This document shows positions 34,591 to 37,717 of a stretch of DNA of 37,717 nt, piece after piece. Source of the stretch: an uncultured Pseudomonadota bacterium (GTDB taxonomy: Bacteria > Pseudomonadota > Gammaproteobacteria > Burkholderiales > CAIKXV01); the NCBI GenBank assembly GCA_903831455.1, contig CAIKXV010000161.1, positions 1-37,717 of the forward strand. Direction: 5' to 3'. Made by a program: the position numbers and the translations under genes. The notes under the pieces are model-generated. The model was not told the origin of the DNA, made no database searches, and was given only the letters and a program-made list of their open reading frames with translations. Every line of letters starts with the position of its first letter. Position 1 is the stretch's first letter.

Positions 34591-35020
34591 GGGCGGTAAT
34601 CCTCGGATCGAGCGGCGCGGCGCGTCGCTGTTGGACGGGAGCAGGGTGAATCGAGGCGTCCCGATCGGCGCGGGCGCGGCGAGTCGCACGAAGCCCGGCG
34701 GGTGGCCATGCCGGGTGCCCCGCGGCATCCGGCGACCGGTGCGAGGGGGACGAGGATTGCGCCGGCCGTGGCCGGGACAGGCGGGACGAATGGAAAGACA
34801 GGCACGCTGCACCGGACAGGCACGGCAGGCAAGACGGCCGCGATGGGCGCGACGGCACCGACAGGCACCCGCCGCAGGGGCGGCGCGACAGCCGCGCCAC
34901 GTACGGAACGCACGCGGCGCACGGCACGCGCGCCAGGCAAGACGGACCGGGCGGACACGGCCGGCGCGGCGGATACGGCGGGCATGGCTGGCGCCGCGGC
35001 AGGCACGACCGGCTCGCGGC
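34591..35020. other. Low-complexity intergenic region with short degenerate repeats
   Basis: These 430 bases lie between two minus-strand genes. About 34740-35010 is made of irregularly repeated short words such as CAGGCA, GGCACG, GGCGGGAC and CAGGCAAGAC. All six frames translate into monotonous Arg/Ala/Pro or Thr/Gly/Ala strings, so I do not call a gene. The plus strand of this stretch is rich in A and G compared with its surroundings. The upstream gene at 35021 has no visible terminator inside it. Confidence 0.5.
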
Positions 35021-35635
35021 TCACCGTGCGAGCGTCGCGCGCACCTCGGCGGAGCGATCCCACAGGTTCGGGACCTGGGCGCTGGAGTAGCCGGAGACGA
35101 ACGGTTTCTCCTCGCCGGTGGCCGGGTCGTAGACGTGGCGCGATACCGCCCCGATGTTCGCACCGTAGACGTGGACGCTGATCGACACCCGGTCGTCCAG
35201 CGCGTTGCTGACCTCGTGGATGTCGCCCTCCGTCGGTGACAGGCGATCGACGGCACCGGGCTCCAGTCGATACTCGCCAGCCACCTGGAGCGGTGCGCCG
35301 GGCGCGGGCCGCGCGAAGCGCCGGCAGCGCTCGGCGCCGCGCAGCATGCCCACCATGCCCCAGGTACAGTGGTCGTGTACCGGCGTGCGCTGCCCCGGTC
35401 CCCATACGAAACTCACCACCGAGAAGCGTTCGAGCGGGTCGCAGTGCAGCAGGTACTGGCGGTAGTAGACCGGGTCGGGCACGGTGGCCTCGTCGGGCAG
35501 CCAGTCGTCGTGGGCCACCAGCGCGCCGAGCAGCGCCGCCCCGCGGTCGAGCATCGCGGCCTCGTCGCGTCCGTGGGTGGCGGCCAGCGTGGTGAACTCG
35601 GCGATGAACTGGCGCAGGCGTTCGAGATGGGCCAT
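35021..35635 (-). CDS. Gln-type thiol dioxygenase (3-mercaptopropionate/cysteine dioxygenase family)
   Basis: The 204-residue cupin protein has the iron-binding histidines H87 and H89 (TPVHDHCTWG) and H140 (GDIHEVSN), plus the family's H155-V-Y157. Y58-R59-Q60 has glutamine where cysteine dioxygenase has its carboxylate-binding arginine, and R166 follows; from memory, this set matches the 3-mercaptopropionate dioxygenase of Pseudomonas with a constant offset of two residues. There is no cysteine at the position (94) that forms the Cys-Tyr crosslink in mammalian cysteine dioxygenase. The enzyme should add O2 to a thiol to make a sulfinate in the cytoplasm. GGAGG lies ten bases before ATG 35635. 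The exact thiol (mercaptopropionate, cysteine or other) is unproven. Confidence 0.88.
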   Translation of the reverse strand: MAHLERLRQFIAEFTTLAATHGRDEAAMLDRGAALLGALVAHDDWLPDEATVPDPVYYRQYLLHCDPLERFSVVSFVWGPGQRTPVHDHCTWGMVGMLRGAERCRRFARPAPGAPLQVAGEYRLEPGAVDRLSPTEGDIHEVSNALDDRVSISVHVYGANIGAVSRHVYDPATGEEKPFVSGYSSAQVPNLWDRSAEVRATLAR

Positions 35636-35797
35636 GGCGGCGTGTCCTCCGGGAAGGCCGCATGGTAGCGCGCTCGCCGCGGGGGTGCGCGCGAGCCGGG
35701 GCTACCATCGCCCCCTCTGCTCCGCAGGCCGCATGCGCCGTGCACCGATGCCATGGCTTGCGGCACACACCGGGTACCCCATCACAGGAGGGTTTCG

Positions 35798-37165
35798 ATG
35801 GCTTCAGGCGTGTTCGACATGGCGCTGCAGCGCGATCTCTGGTCCACCGCCGAATTGCGCGAGATCTTCGGCGAGCACGCGCGCGTGCAGCGCTGGTTCG
35901 ACTACGAGGCGGCGCTCGCGCAGGCGCAGGCGAGCCTCGGGCTGGTGCCCGAGGCTGCCGCCCGCGAGATCGACTCGAAGTCGCGCGACGGGACGATCGA
36001 CCTCGAGCGGATCGGGGTCGCCGTGCGCGTGGCGCGCCATCCGCTGGTCCCCGCGCTGCGCGAACTGGCGCGCCGCTGCAGCGACGAGAGCGCGCAGTGG
36101 CTGCACCACGGACCGACCACGCAGGACGTGCTCGACACGGGAACCGTGCTCCAGTTGCGCGCCGCGCATGCGGTGTTCCTGCGCGACCTCGCCGCAGTGG
36201 GACGCGAACTCGAACGACTGGCCGGGACCTGGCGCGATGCGCCGATGGCCGGACGCACGCACGCGGTACAGGCCTTGCCGATCACCTTCGGGCACAAGTG
36301 CGCGATCTGGCTGGCTGAACTGGCCCGCCACCACGAACGGCTGCTGCAGGTCGAGCCGCGGCTGTTCGTGGGTAGCCTGGTCGGCGCGGTCGGCACCCAG
36401 GCGTCCTTCGGCGAGCAGGCGGGTGAACTCGAACGGCGCCTGATGGCCCGCCTCGGGCTCGGCGTGCCCGAGATCAGCTGGCAGCCCGCGCGCGACCGCT
36501 TCGTCGAGTATGCCGGGCTGCTGGGCCTGCTCGGCGGCACGCTCGCCAAGATCGCGGCCGAGATCGTGCTGCTGTCCCATGACGAGATCGGCGAACTCGC
36601 CGAGCCCTCCGCGGACGGCAAGGTGGGTTCGTCGACGATGCCGCACAAGCGCAATCCCGCCGCCTGCGAAAACATCGCGCTGCTCGGCCGCTCGCTTCGC
36701 TACGCGGTCGCCTTCATGCACGAGGCGCTCGGCTCCCAGCACGAGCGCGACGGGGTGGCGTGGAAGGTCGAGTGGAAGGCACTGCCCGAGATCTGCATGA
36801 CGGTGGCCGCGATGCTGGCGCAAACCCGCGAGGTACTCGCGGGCCTGCAGGTGGACGCGGCGCGCATGCGCGCCAACCTCGACCTGACCGGCGGCTACCT
36901 GCTGGCCGAGCGCGTGGTGTTCGTGCTGGCCCGCAAGGTCGGCAGGCAGATGGCCCGGCAGTGGGTGGAGCGCGCGATCGCGCAGGGGCGCGAGCACCGA
37001 CTGCCGCTCGCCGATGCCCTGCGCCGCGATCCACAGGTCTGCGGTGCGCTCGGCGCGGACGAGATCGCCGCCGCCCTCGATCCTTCGGGCTACCTCGGGA
37101 CTGCACCGGCAAGGGTCGACGCGCTGCTCGAGCAGGTGCGGGCGGCGGGATGGACCCGCCCGTGA
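35798..37165 (+). CDS. Fumarase/aspartase-superfamily lyase (PcaB or adenylosuccinate-lyase-like)
   Basis: The 455-residue protein starts at ATG 35798 after a strong AGGAGGG. It has the superfamily's three conserved regions: HHGPTTQDVLDTG (103-115), GRTHAVQALPITFG (152-165, with H155) and the signature GSSTMPHKRNP (277-287), whose flexible loop carries the catalytic serine. These enzymes remove fumarate-like groups or, in PcaB, cycloisomerise 3-carboxymuconate. Length and the opening FDMALQRDLWSTAELREIFGEHARVQRW favour the PcaB/3-carboxymuconate cycloisomerase-like subgroup over true PurB. However, no protocatechuate genes are adjacent, so another C-N or C-O lyase reaction is possible. It is divergent from the thiol dioxygenase gene across 162 bases. 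Confidence 0.87.
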   Translation: MASGVFDMALQRDLWSTAELREIFGEHARVQRWFDYEAALAQAQASLGLVPEAAAREIDSKSRDGTIDLERIGVAVRVARHPLVPALRELARRCSDESAQWLHHGPTTQDVLDTGTVLQLRAAHAVFLRDLAAVGRELERLAGTWRDAPMAGRTHAVQALPITFGHKCAIWLAELARHHERLLQVEPRLFVGSLVGAVGTQASFGEQAGELERRLMARLGLGVPEISWQPARDRFVEYAGLLGLLGGTLAKIAAEIVLLSHDEIGELAEPSADGKVGSSTMPHKRNPAACENIALLGRSLRYAVAFMHEALGSQHERDGVAWKVEWKALPEICMTVAAMLAQTREVLAGLQVDAARMRANLDLTGGYLLAERVVFVLARKVGRQMARQWVERAIAQGREHRLPLADALRRDPQVCGALGADEIAAALDPSGYLGTAPARVDALLEQVRAAGWTRP

Positions 37166-37717
37166 AGGCGGGGCCACCGGCGTGCGGGCACCGAGCCCCG
37201 GTTCGCAGGCGCGGGTGGTTGCAGGCGAGGACGTCATGAAGACCGTCGGCGGCAGCGAGCGCCGATGCGCGGGCCCCGACGCGCGGACGACGACGCGGGT
37301 CGGTCGGGCGCAATCGCATGCGTGTCTGCCAGGCGAGCCTCGCACGGTGCACGACCGTCGTCGCTGGCGCTCGGCTCGAAAGGCTCGCGAAAGGGCGGCG
37401 GCGGATACTCTGCGTCACCGTACGGACCGGGTTGTGATCACGGATTGTGCGGCGCAACATTGAAAGGTCTCGGACCCCCTAGCGGAGGCCCGTACGACCT
37501 GTGGTAACGTTGCGCGAGTTCGCAGTTGGCCACTCCCCAGGTGGCCGGGCCGGCGTGGCGAGTTCGCGTTCGCCGGCAGCGGGCAGTCCCCCTCGCCGCG
37601 GGTTCGGTTCCGGGGGGCTGCGCGGAGGGCCGGAGGCGGAGGTTCAAGGGGCCTCAGCCGCGGGACACACCGCGGCGGGACCCGGAGCGGTTTCACGCAA
37701 TCTCGTAACGGAGGAAG
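37166..37717. other. Gene-free right end, probable structured leader of a gene beyond the window
   Basis: No believable coding frame occurs in these 552 bases. The last eight bases are GGAGGAAG, a strong Shine-Dalgarno sequence at the very edge, so a plus-strand gene probably starts just outside. The stretch 37460-37680 is rich in hairpins, for example GGCCAC-TCCCCAG-GTGGCC (37528-37546) and GCCGCGG-GACACA-CCGCGGC (37657-37676). I compared it from memory with tRNA, tmRNA, 6S, SRP, RNase P, TPP and cobalamin elements and recognised none. Confidence 0.45.
37432..37460 (+). promoter_or_regulatory. Weak candidate promoter for the right-edge leader
   Basis: TTGTGA (37432-37437) and CAACAT (37455-37460) are separated by 17 bases. 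The match to consensus is four of six and three of six. It would give a leader of about 250 bases. Confidence 0.2.

Noticed and set aside
32201-34927. 908-codon open frame on the minus strand
   Set aside because: It covers the hydrolase gene in antisense and the quinone oxidoreductase in a wrong frame, with monotonous composition.
34702-35181. 159-codon plus-strand frame rich in Gly, Thr and Ala
   Set aside because: It arises from the low-complexity repeats and runs into the antisense of the thiol dioxygenase gene; no ribosome-binding site and no recognisable fold.
37400-37717. tRNA-Sec (selC) or another small RNA gene at the right edge
   Set aside because: I looked for an acceptor stem with a T-loop sequence and an anticodon TCA arm and found none. 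GGTTCGGTTCC at about 37603 resembles a T-loop but no matching acceptor or D arm surrounds it.

Overview
The window is a very GC-rich stretch of bacterial chromosome, densely coded on both strands. Gene content points to a betaproteobacterium of the Burkholderiales type: four periplasmic Bug/TctC-type solute receptors, a TctD/TctE-like two-component pair, GreB, a DUF3025 protein, an MmgE/PrpD protein and several glutathione-linked enzymes. No tRNA, rRNA, insertion sequence, phage gene or CRISPR array was found. The assignment to Burkholderiales is an inference from gene families, not from a marker gene.

The most notable item is at 251-847 (minus strand). Two apparently separate short genes are in the same frame and are divided only by a TGA codon. 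Read through, they make one 198-residue carboxymuconolactone decarboxylase/AhpD-like protein in which the TGA falls exactly on the second cysteine of the family's redox CxxC motif (C85-H-Y-U88). A hairpin 13 nt after the TGA (6-bp stem, 5-nt loop with G as second base) fits the published rules for a bacterial SECIS element. I annotate this as a selenoprotein gene.

Layout. 1-5.3 kb: the 5' end of a YqaA-type membrane protein gene, the selenoprotein, a Bug receptor, a BciB/HCAR-like iron-sulfur flavoprotein, a glutathione S-transferase and a ChaC-like gamma-glutamylcyclotransferase. 5.3-8.7 kb: Bug receptor, short-chain dehydrogenase, Bug receptor. 9-16.2 kb, all minus: two paralogous MFS transporters with greB wedged between them by 4-nt overlaps, then a fourth Bug receptor, a sulfatase and a DadA-like D-amino acid dehydrogenase. 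16.7-21.7 kb, plus: response regulator and sensor kinase, HtpG, and a GDT1-type cation transporter. 21.7-25.6 kb: secreted histidine phosphatase, glutathione S-transferase, FIST-domain protein and a CbpA-type DnaJ protein preceded by four 17-bp tandem repeats. 25.8-30 kb: MmgE/PrpD protein, an unrecognised 385-residue protein and an S1C serine protease. 30-37.2 kb: LhgO-like oxidase, DUF3025 protein, secreted alpha/beta hydrolase, quinone oxidoreductase, a Gln-type thiol dioxygenase and a fumarase/aspartase-superfamily lyase. The last 550 bases hold no gene and end in a strong Shine-Dalgarno sequence, so they are probably the leader of a gene beyond the window.

Taken together the genes suggest a heterotroph that captures many organic acids, with a large thiol and redox component: the selenoprotein, two GSTs, ChaC, the thiol dioxygenase and HtpG. 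None of the Bug receptors has TctA/TctB membrane subunits beside it. No selA, selB, selC or selD was seen here; if the selenoprotein call is right they must lie elsewhere in the genome.
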